Shown piece after piece: positions 55,282 through 64,000 of a DNA stretch of 64,000 bases. How positions within the stretch are numbered: the stretch's first letter is position 1; the number at the start of each line of letters is the position of its first letter. The stretch is from JAVVHE01 sp032249695 (GTDB lineage Bacteria > Pseudomonadota > Alphaproteobacteria > Sphingomonadales > Sphingomonadaceae), in the NCBI GenBank assembly GCA_032249695.1, contig JAVVHE010000002.1, positions 124,001-188,000 of the forward strand, written 5' to 3'. The translations under genes were made by a program, and so were the position numbers. The notes beneath the pieces were generated by a model. It was not told where the DNA came from. It did not search any database and was given only the letters and a program-made list of their open reading frames with translations.

Positions 55282-57540
55282 ATGACTGCGATCACGCCCG
55301 CCACCGTCGCCGAGCACGGTCTGACGCCCGACGAATACGCCCGCATCGAACGTGCGCTGGGCCGCGCCCCCAACCTGCTCGAGCTCGGTATCTTCTCGGT
55401 CATGTGGTCCGAGCACTGTTCATACAAATCCAGCCGCGTGCATTTGCGGAAGCTGCACACCACTGGTCCTCGCGTGATCCACGGTCCGGGTGAGAATGCG
55501 GGCGTCGTTGATATCGGCGAAGGCGACGCGGTCGTCTTCAAGATGGAGAGCCACAACCATCCCAGTTTCATCGAGCCGTATCAGGGTGCGGCGACGGGCG
55601 TCGGCGGCATCATGCGCGACGTATTCACGATGGGCGCGCGGCCGGTGGCACTGCTGAACGCGCTGAGCTTCGGCGAGGTGGAAGCGCCCAGGATGCGCCA
55701 CCTGATCGCTGGCGTGGTCAGCGGCATCGGCGGTTATGGCAACTGCGTCGGCGTGCCGACCGTCGGCGGCGAGACGCGCTTCCACGCGGGCTATAACGGC
55801 AATATCCTGGTCAATGCCATGTGCGTCGGGCTGGCGCGCACCGACAAGATCTTCCTGTCGGCCGCTGCGGGGGTAAGCAACCCGGTCGTCTATGTCGGAT
55901 CCAGGACCGGGCGTGACGGCATCCACGGCGCAACGATGGCGTCGGCCGAGTTCAGCGCAGACACCGAGGAGAAGCGCCCGACCGTGCAGGTGGGCGATCC
56001 GTTCCTGGAGAAGTTGCTGATCGAGGCGTGCCTGGAGCTGATGGCGACCGACGCGATCGTCGCCATCCAGGACATGGGCGCGGCGGGGCTGACATCCAGC
56101 AGCGTCGAGATGGCATCGAAGGGCGGCGTCGGCATCGAGTTGACGATGGAGAGAGTGCCTTGCCGCGAGGCGGGGATGACACCCTACGAGATGATGCTGT
56201 CAGAGTCGCAGGAACGGATGCTGATGGTGCTGAAGCCCGGGCGCGAGGCCGAGGCCGAGCGGATCTTCAGCAAATGGGAGCTGGACTTCGCCGTCATCGG
56301 TCGCATCACCGACACGCAGCGGCTGGTGCTGAAGTGGCATGGCGAGACCGTCTGCGACCTCCCGCTTGATCCGATTGGCGAGGAGGCCCCCAAATACGAA
56401 CGGCCGTGGGTCCGCACCGAACCACCCGCGCCGCTTAGTGGCGTGCCCGCCTGTACCGACCCGGCGGCGGACCTGCTTAAGCTGATGGGGAGCCCAAATC
56501 TCGCCAGCCGCCGGTGGATCTGGGAGCAGTATGACCACATGGTCGGTGCCGACACCGTCCAGCGTCCCGGCGGCGACGCGGGCGTGGTACGCGTCCACGG
56601 CACAAGGAAGGCGCTCGCGCTGACCGTCGACTGCACGCCGCGCTACTGCGCAGCCGATCCCTACGAGGGCGGCAAGCAGGCCATCGCCGAGGCGTGGCGT
56701 AACCTGATCGCGGTCGGCGCCGAGCCCATCGCAGCGACCGACTGCATGAATTTCGGCAACCCCGAGAATCCGGCGGTAATGGGCCAGTTCGCCGCCAGTA
56801 TCGAGGGCATCGCCGCCGCTTGCCGCGCGCTCGATTTCCCCATCGTGAGCGGGAACGTCAGCCTCTACAACGATACCGACGGCACCCCCATCCCGCCCAC
56901 ACCGTCAATCGGCGGGGTCGGGCTGATCCGCGATTGGGTGCGGACCGTCAGCCTTGGACTGAAGGGCGAGCCGCACGCGATCCTGATTGTGGGTCGGATG
57001 CAGGGTCACCTGGGCCAGTCAATGTGGCTGGACGTGGTGCATGGTCGCCGCGAGGGGCCGCCTCCGCCCGTCGACCTGGATCACGAGCTGCGCGCCGGGC
57101 GCTTCGTCGCCGACCTGATCGCGCGCGGCGTGGTGAGCGCGTGCCACGACGTATCCGATGGCGGACTGGCGGTCGCGCTGGCCGAGATGGCGCTGGCGGG
57201 CGGCGTCGGCGTGCAGATCGAGTGGCCTGCGGGGCAGGGGACAGCCGCCTGGCTGTTCGCCGAGGATCAGGGTAACTACGTCCTGACGGTCGAAAATGAT
57301 GACCTCGGCTGGGACGTCACGCGCGCCGCGGAGGCCGCCGGGCTGGGCGCAGCGTTCGTCGGCTTTACCGGCGGCGACGCTATCACGTTCATCGTCGACG
57401 CTACTCCGCACAGCATCGAGCTCACCAAGCTGCGCACTGCCCACGACGGCTGGCTGCCCAGCGCCATGCGCAGCAGACGTTCCTCCGCGTGGGGAGAGGG
57501 CGACCCGCGTGGAGCGCGGCGGTGCGGCGACGAGCTCTGA
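55282..57540 (+). CDS. purL: Phosphoribosylformylglycinamidine synthase, PurL subunit
   Basis: 752 aa. Small-type PurL works with PurQ and PurS, making FGAM in purine synthesis. Motifs: SEHCSYKSSR, VFKMESHNHPSFIEPYQGAATGVGGI, GVPTVGGETRFH, IQDMGAAGLTSSSVEMASKGG, and the second half (IAATDCMNFGNPE, GNVSLYNDTDG, DVSDGGLAVALAEMAL). The domain ends near LRTAHDGWLPSAM; the following 20 residues come from a palindromic repeat. purQ/purS are not adjacent. Confidence 0.96.
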   Translation: MTAITPATVAEHGLTPDEYARIERALGRAPNLLELGIFSVMWSEHCSYKSSRVHLRKLHTTGPRVIHGPGENAGVVDIGEGDAVVFKMESHNHPSFIEPYQGAATGVGGIMRDVFTMGARPVALLNALSFGEVEAPRMRHLIAGVVSGIGGYGNCVGVPTVGGETRFHAGYNGNILVNAMCVGLARTDKIFLSAAAGVSNPVVYVGSRTGRDGIHGATMASAEFSADTEEKRPTVQVGDPFLEKLLIEACLELMATDAIVAIQDMGAAGLTSSSVEMASKGGVGIELTMERVPCREAGMTPYEMMLSESQERMLMVLKPGREAEAERIFSKWELDFAVIGRITDTQRLVLKWHGETVCDLPLDPIGEEAPKYERPWVRTEPPAPLSGVPACTDPAADLLKLMGSPNLASRRWIWEQYDHMVGADTVQRPGGDAGVVRVHGTRKALALTVDCTPRYCAADPYEGGKQAIAEAWRNLIAVGAEPIAATDCMNFGNPENPAVMGQFAASIEGIAAACRALDFPIVSGNVSLYNDTDGTPIPPTPSIGGVGLIRDWVRTVSLGLKGEPHAILIVGRMQGHLGQSMWLDVVHGRREGPPPPVDLDHELRAGRFVADLIARGVVSACHDVSDGGLAVALAEMALAGGVGVQIEWPAGQGTAAWLFAEDQGNYVLTVENDDLGWDVTRAAEAAGLGAAFVGFTGGDAITFIVDATPHSIELTKLRTAHDGWLPSAMRSRRSSAWGEGDPRGARRCGDEL
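57478..57537. repeat. Dispersed palindromic element, degenerate copy F (purL 3' end)
   Basis: CGTGGGGAGAGGGCGACC then CGCGTGGAGCGCGGCGGTGC matches, with substitutions, the reverse complement of copies A and B (GGGGGACCGCGCGC, AGCGCGGTGG). It supplies the last 20 codons and the purL stop. Confidence 0.45.
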
Positions 57541-58014
57541 CCGCACACTGCGCCGCCGAGACCGTGCGAGGCCCCTTCACACGAATACGCCGGGCGCTCC
57601 CAACCCTTGCGAGGGCGGAACGGCAGGTGACCTGCCGGGCCGTGGTACTACCGTGCGCTGCGCCTGCGGGGCGATAAATGCGCCCCGTGATATCATCGAC
57701 GGTATTGATACGACGGCGGGCGGCGGTGACGGCTCGCTGTCTCGGCGCCGAATAGCGATTTCGACCCTCTCGTGCTGTCTGCGCAACATCAGCATGGCCG
57801 AAGTTGGCTCGGCGTGCTTGCTGAGTGCTGCTTGCTTGAATGGCGCTGGGACCTCTCCTCCATGTCGGCTTGCGACCCGCGCCTCCCTCCGCCCGTCTAG
57901 AGCCGATCCGCCTCAAGCGACCAAAGACGTCTGAGACAGGACGCTTGTGGACGGCTCGGGAAAGTTGCCGCACGCGCTTCCCCGTATCCGCTGGGCCCTG
58001 CTATCGGCGGTCTA
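57541..58014. other. 474-bp intergenic region with two perfect palindromes
   Basis: No supportable gene. GGCAGGT-G-ACCTGCC lies at 57622-57636, and CGGGGCG (57667-57673) pairs with CGCCCCG (57681-57687) around an AT-rich loop. The bolA/grxD genes that often follow purL are absent. Their role, perhaps purL transcription end, is unproven. Confidence 0.55.
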
Positions 58015-58668
58015 ATGGTTCCCGTTCCGTTCGCTGGCCACACGCTCGTTCCGTTGTCCGAGGGGGCGCTGTGGTGGCCTGCTCGCCGGACGCTACTCGC
58101 GGCGGACCTGCATCTGGAGAAGGCGAGCCATTACGCGCGCCGCGGCCAGATGTTGCCGCCTTATGACAGCGTCGAGACGCTCGGCCGGCTGCACAGGCTC
58201 GCCGCCCGGTTGGCTCCGGATGTGCTCTATCTGCTGGGCGACAGCTTCCACGATTGCGACGGGCCCGAGCGGCTGAGCGATCACGCCTGCGCGCTGATCG
58301 AGCGGCTGGCGGCGGCACTGCGGCTGGTGTGGATTACCGGCAACCACGATCCGCGTGGCACGCCCGGCGAGGCGCTGCCCTACGTGGCGCTGGACGGCAT
58401 CACGCTGCGCCACGAGGCGGACCCCCGCGATGCTGCGCCTGAGATCAGCGGGCATTTCCACCCCAAGCTTTCGGTCGGAGCGCGCGGGCGTTTGGTCAGC
58501 CGCCGCTGCTTCGTGATCGGGCCGACCAAGCTGATCCTGCCAGCCTTCGGCAGTCTGGCTGGCGGGCTCGATGCGCGCTCGGCGCCGATCCTCGCGGCGG
58601 CGGGCCGGCCGGCGGCGGCGCTGATCCCCGCGGCGGATCGTCTGCACCGCTTTCAGCTTGCCGCCTGA
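58015..58668 (+). CDS. pdeM: Ligase-associated DNA-damage-response metallophosphoesterase
   Basis: 217 aa. Calcineurin-like phosphoesterase motifs are in order: AADLHLEK, LLGDSFHD, ITGNHDPRG, and EISGHFHPK near the end. The PdeM subfamily is often linked with an ATP-dependent ligase/Lhr-like repair set; no ligase is in this window. Predicted to act on DNA in repair (inference). Cytosolic. The kinase gene follows after 51 bp. Confidence 0.88.
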   Translation: MVPVPFAGHTLVPLSEGALWWPARRTLLAADLHLEKASHYARRGQMLPPYDSVETLGRLHRLAARLAPDVLYLLGDSFHDCDGPERLSDHACALIERLAAALRLVWITGNHDPRGTPGEALPYVALDGITLRHEADPRDAAPEISGHFHPKLSVGARGRLVSRRCFVIGPTKLILPAFGSLAGGLDARSAPILAAAGRPAAALIPAADRLHRFQLAA

Positions 58669-58719
58669 CGCGCTGAAGTCGTTGCAAACCCAAGTGACTT
58701 TGCTGTTGATGCGGCGCTC

Positions 58720-60417
58720 ATGGCGGAACCGGCAGTGAAACGGGCGCGGGAGCGGGCGAAGCCTGCGCTGATCGCCGTCGGTATCGCGTCGGCCGCCGAA
58801 GTCGGCTGGCTCGTCGGCGGATGGCCCGGGCTGCTAGCCGGCGTCACGGGTTTGAGCGTCGCGCTCGTGGCGCTGTTCCCGCGTATGTCGCTGCCCAAAG
58901 ACTGGCCGCGCCGAGGCTTCGGCGAGCCTGCTGCGCCCGAGTTCATGCGCGAGATTTTCGACGATTCGGGTATTGGCTTCGCCTACGTTCAGGATAGCTT
59001 GGTGATCGAAAGCGCCAACCGCTCCTTTTCGCGGCTACTGGGGCTGTCGCGGCGCGCGCGCGGGGCGAACCTCCTCGATCTGTTCGCGGAGGGCGACCGC
59101 CCGGCGCTCCACCAGACTGTGATGGCGGTCGCCGAAGACCGCTCTCCGTTGCGCGAACACCGTGCCATCCCTGCCAAACGTCCCGATGAGGGGCTGGCAG
59201 TCATCGTCGTGCGCATTCGTCGCTTCGACAAGTTAGCAGTGATTCTGCGCGATTCGACCTACCAGATGCGGCTGGAAGCGCAGGTGCTTCAGGCGACCAA
59301 GATGCAGGCGGTCGGCCAGCTGGCTGGCGGATTGGCGCATGATTTCAATAACGTGCTGACGGCGATCATCGGCATCTGCGACCTTGCGCTGATGCGTCAT
59401 ACGCCAGGCGGGCAAGACCATTTGGATGTCGACCAGATCCGCCAGAATGCGCTGCGAGCTGCCAACCTCGTCCGTCAGCTGCTCGCCTTCTCACGCCAGC
59501 AGACGCTGCTGCCACGCGTGGTCAACGTTACCGAGACGCTAGGCGACCTGGGCCATCTGCTGCGGCGGCTGCTGGGCGAGGGGGTGCGACTGCGGCTGAT
59601 CCACGGCGCGGACCTGCCGCCGGTGCGGGTTGATCCCAGCCAGCTTGAGCAGGTGATCATCAATCTGGCTGTGAACGCGCGCGATGCGATGCCGGAGGGA
59701 CGCGGCGACCTCACCATCAGCACGCAGCTAATCGCAGCGCGCGATGTGGCTCGGCTGGGTCACCGTGTGATGCCGACCATCGATTTCATCGCAATCACCG
59801 TCAAGGATAACGGCCTCGGCATCCCACCCGGCATCATCGACCATATTTTTGAGCCGTTCTTCACGACCAAACCCGTCGGCAAGGGCACTGGCCTAGGCCT
59901 CGCAACCGTCTACGGGATCGTCAAGCAAACCGGTGGCTATATCTTTGCAAAGTCGCCGCCGGGCGAGGGCGCGACGTTCACCATCTATCTGCCCGCGCTC
60001 CCGCCACAGGTGGCGCCTGCCCCCGTACCGGTGCCGGTGATCGTGCACGAGCAGATGGGGCAGGGCCGCGTGCTTCTGGTGGAGGATGAGCCGATGGTGC
60101 GCATGGTCGCCGCGCGGGCGCTGACCCGCAACGGCTATGACGTAGTGTCGGCCGAGAGCGGCGAGGAAGCGCTCGAACTGCTCGAAGGGCAGCCGATCGA
60201 TCTCGTGATCTCCGACGTCGTGATGCCGGGCATGGACGGGCCGACCTTCGTGACGGCAGCGCGGCGGCGACGGCCTGACATCAAGGTGCTTTTTATATCG
60301 GGATACGCAGAAGAGCAAATTCGCGAGCGCGTAGAAATCGGCTCGGCGGCGCTTTTGCGCAAGCCGTTTACGGTCAATGAGTTGAATGCCGCAGTGAGAG
60401 AACGTTTGACCGCGTAA
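58720..60417 (+). CDS. cckA: CckA-like hybrid histidine kinase
   Basis: 565 aa. Two N-terminal hydrophobic segments (residues 17-53), a PAS domain (77-180), HisKA with H207 in AVGQLAGGLAHDFNNVLTAI (split KMQAVGQLAGG, LAHDFNN), an HATPase (NLAVNARDAMPEG, DNGLGIPP, KGTGLGLATVYG) and a C-terminal receiver with D499 in ISDVVMPGMDG. The sequence matches CckA, the kinase/phosphatase feeding ChpT and CtrA that controls cell cycle in alphaproteobacteria. Sphingomonads carry shorter N-termini than Caulobacter. Receiver and kinase motifs are intact. Confidence 0.88.
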   Translation: MAEPAVKRARERAKPALIAVGIASAAEVGWLVGGWPGLLAGVTGLSVALVALFPRMSLPKDWPRRGFGEPAAPEFMREIFDDSGIGFAYVQDSLVIESANRSFSRLLGLSRRARGANLLDLFAEGDRPALHQTVMAVAEDRSPLREHRAIPAKRPDEGLAVIVVRIRRFDKLAVILRDSTYQMRLEAQVLQATKMQAVGQLAGGLAHDFNNVLTAIIGICDLALMRHTPGGQDHLDVDQIRQNALRAANLVRQLLAFSRQQTLLPRVVNVTETLGDLGHLLRRLLGEGVRLRLIHGADLPPVRVDPSQLEQVIINLAVNARDAMPEGRGDLTISTQLIAARDVARLGHRVMPTIDFIAITVKDNGLGIPPGIIDHIFEPFFTTKPVGKGTGLGLATVYGIVKQTGGYIFAKSPPGEGATFTIYLPALPPQVAPAPVPVPVIVHEQMGQGRVLLVEDEPMVRMVAARALTRNGYDVVSAESGEEALELLEGQPIDLVISDVVMPGMDGPTFVTAARRRRPDIKVLFISGYAEEQIRERVEIGSAALLRKPFTVNELNAAVRERLTA

Positions 60418-60465
60418 ATGATCTCCGTGCGTGCAGGCCGCTGTGGCCTGTGCTATTCCATACGT

Positions 60466-60855
60466 GTGTCCAGCATAAATCCCCCTGCCCGCGTTCTCGT
60501 CGTGGAGGATGAGGCACTGATTGCGATCGTGCTCCAGGACATGCTCGAAGAGCTTGGATGGGAGGTTGTCGGCCCGGCCTCGACGCTTGCCGAGGCGCGA
60601 ACGCTCGCCGATGACGCGACGAGCTATGATCTCGCGCTGCTCGATGTGCGGCTGAATGGCGAAACGGTGTTCCCGGTTGCCGAGCGCATTGCAGCGGCGG
60701 GACGACCGATCATCTTCGCAACTGGCAGTGGCGGCGATGACCTGCCGTCGTCGATCCCAGCCTCCAGCGTGCTCGGCAAGCCGTACGCGGCCGAGACCGT
60801 GGAGCGGGCGATCCTCAAAGCACTCGACGAAGCGCGGACCGTTCACGCAAGTTAA
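60466..60855 (+). CDS. Single-domain response regulator, FAT-GUY-like
   Basis: 129 aa from GTG 60466; a longer frame to 60418 lacks family likeness. Receiver only: VLVVEDEALIA, phospho-acceptor D60 in LALLDVRLNGE, and conserved K105 in VLGKPYAAE. The switch region reads RPIIFATG (84-87 FATG), the hallmark of the alphaproteobacterial FAT-GUY group tied to general stress signalling. No output domain, so it likely acts on other kinases. It lies between the CckA-like kinase and recA. Confidence 0.85.
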   Translation: MSSINPPARVLVVEDEALIAIVLQDMLEELGWEVVGPASTLAEARTLADDATSYDLALLDVRLNGETVFPVAERIAAAGRPIIFATGSGGDDLPSSIPASSVLGKPYAAETVERAILKALDEARTVHAS

Positions 60856-60917
60856 CTGGCCGCTTGGCTGACCGCTTGCCATTGCGCCACGATGCGCTAA
60901 GGCACGGTATGGCAGCG

Positions 60918-60932
60918 GAACGGAAAGCGAAC
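60918..60932 (+). promoter_or_regulatory. SOS box of recA
   Basis: GAACGGAAAGCGAAC is a perfect match to GAAC-N7-GAAC, the LexA site of alphaproteobacteria. It ends immediately before the ATG at 60933. LexA bound here could block transcription through the start. Confidence 0.7.
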
Positions 60933-61994
<1,062 letters not shown>

Positions 61995-62164
61995 CGCCGG
62001 CCGGCGTGGGCATGGAGCCCGCTCCGCGTCACCGACTGTTCGGGCGCTCCCGGGATTACGAACGGCCGCGATAATCTCCGCCCGTGCGGCCGCTACGGTC
62101 CGCCGCGTGTCTGAATCGACTTAATCCCTTCGGCTGGCCTAAGCCCGGTCACATGGAGGTTCCG

Positions 62165-63256
62165 GTGTTGCGGACGATGGTGCTCGTTGGGGTGGCGCTG
62201 CAGCTGGCGGCCCCCGCTCGCGCCGATTGCACTGTCAGGCGCGTCGGCGGGCTGCCCGTCACCATGAGCGGCCTGCGCCCGATCGTCCACGTCCGCATCA
62301 ACGGGCAGGACACGCGTATGCTGCTCGATACCGGCGCGTTCTGGACGACGCTGTCGGCCGCGGGCGCGCAGCGGCTGGGCGCGAGAGTCATCTCGTCGGA
62401 GCTGCCGGAGGGCCTACGCGTCGTGGGCGTGACGGGGGAGGTCAACGCGCAGCTCGCATGGGTGACGTTCGAGCTTGGCGGATCGAAGATCGACCGCACG
62501 CAAATGGTCATTGCAGGCCGTGAGGTCGGCGGGGCGGCGGACGGCGTTCTCGGCCAGAACCTGCTCGCAGCGTGGGATGTGGAATATGATCTGGCGAATG
62601 GCTTCGTCCGGCTGTTCAAGACGAGCGGCTGCGGCAGGGCGAACCTTGCCTACTGGGCGGGCGACGCGCCCACGATGATGCTGAAGCTCGCGCCGCGGGA
62701 GGGCGTCACGCGCGGCATCCAGTCCACCGTGCAGCTGAACGCGGTGCCGATGCGCGCGGTGTTCGATACCGGAGCGGAGAGGACCATCCTCAACGCCGCC
62801 GCAGCGCGCAAGATCGGCATCCGGCCCGATAGTCCTGGTGTTGAGGCAGCGGGCATGTCCGCCGGCATCGGCAAGCGGCTGGTGCAGGCCTATACCATTC
62901 CGATCGAGAGCTTTCAGGCAGATGGCCTCAAGATCCTCCATACCAGAATCCGTATGGCCGCGCTCGAATCGAGTGGATTCGATTTGTTGATCGGCGCCGA
63001 TTTCTTCCTGTCTACGCGCGTGTTCGTCTCGTACAGCACTGACCGTATATTGTTTACCTATAATGGTGGGAGGATGTTCAACATCGACGCGGAGGCCCTG
63101 CCGCGCGACGTTTCGGACGAGGCGGCGCTGACGGGTGGCGCGGCTGCGGTTGCTGCGATGCCGATGCCCAGCGTGGCGACGCCCACCACCGCTGACGGCC
63201 ATGCGGCGCGGGACGCCCGCGTTCACGCGCGGCGACTGCCGCCGGGCGCTCGATAA
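62165..63256 (+). pseudogene. Two-domain retropepsin-like aspartyl protease, frameshifted from its TPR tail
   Basis: 363 codons from the GTG at 62165, preceded by GGAGG. Signal peptide MLRTMVLVGVALQLAAPARA, then two clan-AA domains with the catalytic motifs D55-TGA and D201-TGAERTIL, and flap/hydrophobic motifs (LLIGADFFL). Related sphingomonad proteins carry a C-terminal TPR part. Here the frame ends soon after the protease, and the TPR-like sequence continues in another frame with in-frame stops (63215-63530). The protease half could still be made. Function is unknown, probably periplasmic proteolysis. Confidence 0.75.
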
Positions 63257-63530
63257 TCTGGAGCGCGCGGCCGAGCTTGCGCCTTAGAACGGGCGCTACT
63301 GGTACGATCCGGCGCGCGAGCGGCTGGTCCTGCGGCAGTAGCTGAAGGCGATCGCCGCACGCGACACGGCGCTGGACGGGCGCACGCCGGGCGCGCTGGC
63401 CCTGCGGGCGGCGGTCCTGACCGAAGGCGGCCGGCAGACCGAGACCCAAGCCGATTTCGCCGCGATCCGCGCAAACGCACATCAGCCAAACGCTCGCCGC
63501 GCTGGCGTGCACGCCGCCGTCCCGCCATAG
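63215..63530 (+). pseudogene. Decayed TPR tail of the preceding protease gene
   Basis: In frame 3 relative to the window the sequence reads AFTRGDCRRALDNLERAAELAP, stop, NGRYWYDPARERLVLRQ, stop, LKAIAARDTALDGRTPGALA and LRAAVLTEGGRQTETQADFA. The pattern (ALxDLDRAxxLAPxNGRYWYDRAR...) is a TPR pair. Two stops at 63285 and 63339 and the frame change from the protease mark it as broken. Confidence 0.65.
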
Positions 63531-63538
63531 GGCCGCGC

Positions 63539-64000
63539 ATGCCAGCGCCCTACGCCAGCGATCCCGCGCACAGCCGGGGGCGGCTCCACCCCCAACCGCC
63601 CAGCGCCACGCGCGATGCATTCGCGCGCGACCGCGACCGGATCGTGCACTCGGCGGCGTTCCGGCGGCTGCGCGGCAAGACGCAGGTGTTCGTGGCGGTC
63701 GAGCACGATCACTACCGCGTGCGCCTGACGCACAGTCTGGAGGTGGCGCAGATCGCGCGCACGCTCGCCCGTGCGCTCGGCCTCAACGAAGCGCTGACCG
63801 AGGCGGTGGCGCTCGCACACGATCTGGGCCACCCGCCCTTCGGTCATGGCGGCGAGGCGGCGCTGAACGACGCGCTGGGCGCTAGCGGCGGCTGGGACCA
63901 TAATGGCCACACGCTGAGGATCGTCACCCGGCTGGAGACGCCCTATGCGGGCTTCGACGGCCTCAATCTTAGCTGGGAGACGCTGGAGGGGCTGGCCAAG
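63539..64000 (+). CDS. dgt: dGTP triphosphohydrolase-like protein, N-terminal part (runs off the window)
   Basis: 154 codons from ATG 63539 to the window edge; the gene continues. HD-domain metal ligands are visible: RLTHSLEVAQIARTLA (His), ALAHDLGHPPFGHGGE (HD pair), with RIVHSAAFRRLRGKTQVF before and GGWDHNGHTLRIVTRLE after. These enzymes hydrolyse dNTPs to nucleoside and PPP and help keep dNTP pools balanced. The start SRGRLHPQPPS is usual for the short (non-enterobacterial) subgroup. Confidence 0.93.
   Translation, partial: MPAPYASDPAHSRGRLHPQPPSATRDAFARDRDRIVHSAAFRRLRGKTQVFVAVEHDHYRVRLTHSLEVAQIARTLARALGLNEALTEAVALAHDLGHPPFGHGGEAALNDALGASGGWDHNGHTLRIVTRLETPYAGFDGLNLSWETLEGLAK

Overview
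The window is high-GC DNA with dense, short-spaced genes, GTG/TTG starts and gene families typical of Sphingomonadales (Alphaproteobacteria): UrcA, Usg, UPF0262, CC_3452-type and COQ9 proteins, TPR-sulfotransferases, TonB receptors and a CckA-like kinase. A pucC 3' end, bchP and tspO at the left edge mark the end of a photosynthesis gene cluster, so the source is probably an aerobic anoxygenic phototroph of the Sphingomonas type. This is inferred from gene content; there is no rRNA in the window. I saw no tRNA or rRNA gene, CRISPR array, phage or complete insertion sequence.

Layout. 1-2.9 kb: bacteriochlorophyll genes (pucC, bchP), tspO and two small unknown ORFs. 3.1-7.3 kb: hopanoid side-chain genes (hpnG, hpnH, hpnM) with an ispH copy in the hpnH operon. 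7.3-7.7 kb: a 213-bp tandem duplication behind uvrB. 10-19.5 kb: mainly housekeeping genes (SCP2 protein, lipB, metallopeptidase, pterin dehydratase, S9 peptidase, accA, hxlR-coq9, rpsU, FKBP, usg). 19.6-28.9 kb: lysA-lptM-argH, tlpA, a second ispH in ispH-thrB-rnhA, serB and miaA. 29-31 kb: ilvB with a long leader and no ilvN behind it. 31-38.8 kb: an accessory block (TPR-sulfotransferase, TonB receptor, two Rieske oxygenases, amino-acid/polyamine permease). 38.9-50.3 kb: gatB, rimO, marR, NlpC/P60, S9 peptidase, typA and a biotin-carboxylase subunit. 50.6-54.9 kb: a three-gene type I-secretion-like operon. 55.3-64 kb: purL, pdeM, a CckA-like kinase, a single-domain response regulator, recA, a decayed aspartyl protease/TPR gene and the start of dgt.

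Most interesting. (1) The operon at 50.6-54.9 kb pairs an HlyD adaptor and a TolC-like channel with an ABC-exporter-shaped inner-membrane protein in which Walker A, Q-loop, signature, Walker B and H-loop are all degenerate. It looks like a tripartite envelope system without a working ATPase and is the best candidate for an undescribed system. (2) A dispersed palindromic element sits inside coding sequence: it adds about 47 residues inside HpnG and supplies the C-terminal tails of PucC and PurL; a different palindromic element supplies the last residues of MiaA. (3) Two intact ispH genes lie in different contexts. (4) Several head-to-head gene pairs have touching or overlapping starts, the extreme being serB/miaA sharing one CATG. 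(5) A perfect alphaproteobacterial SOS box abuts the recA start.
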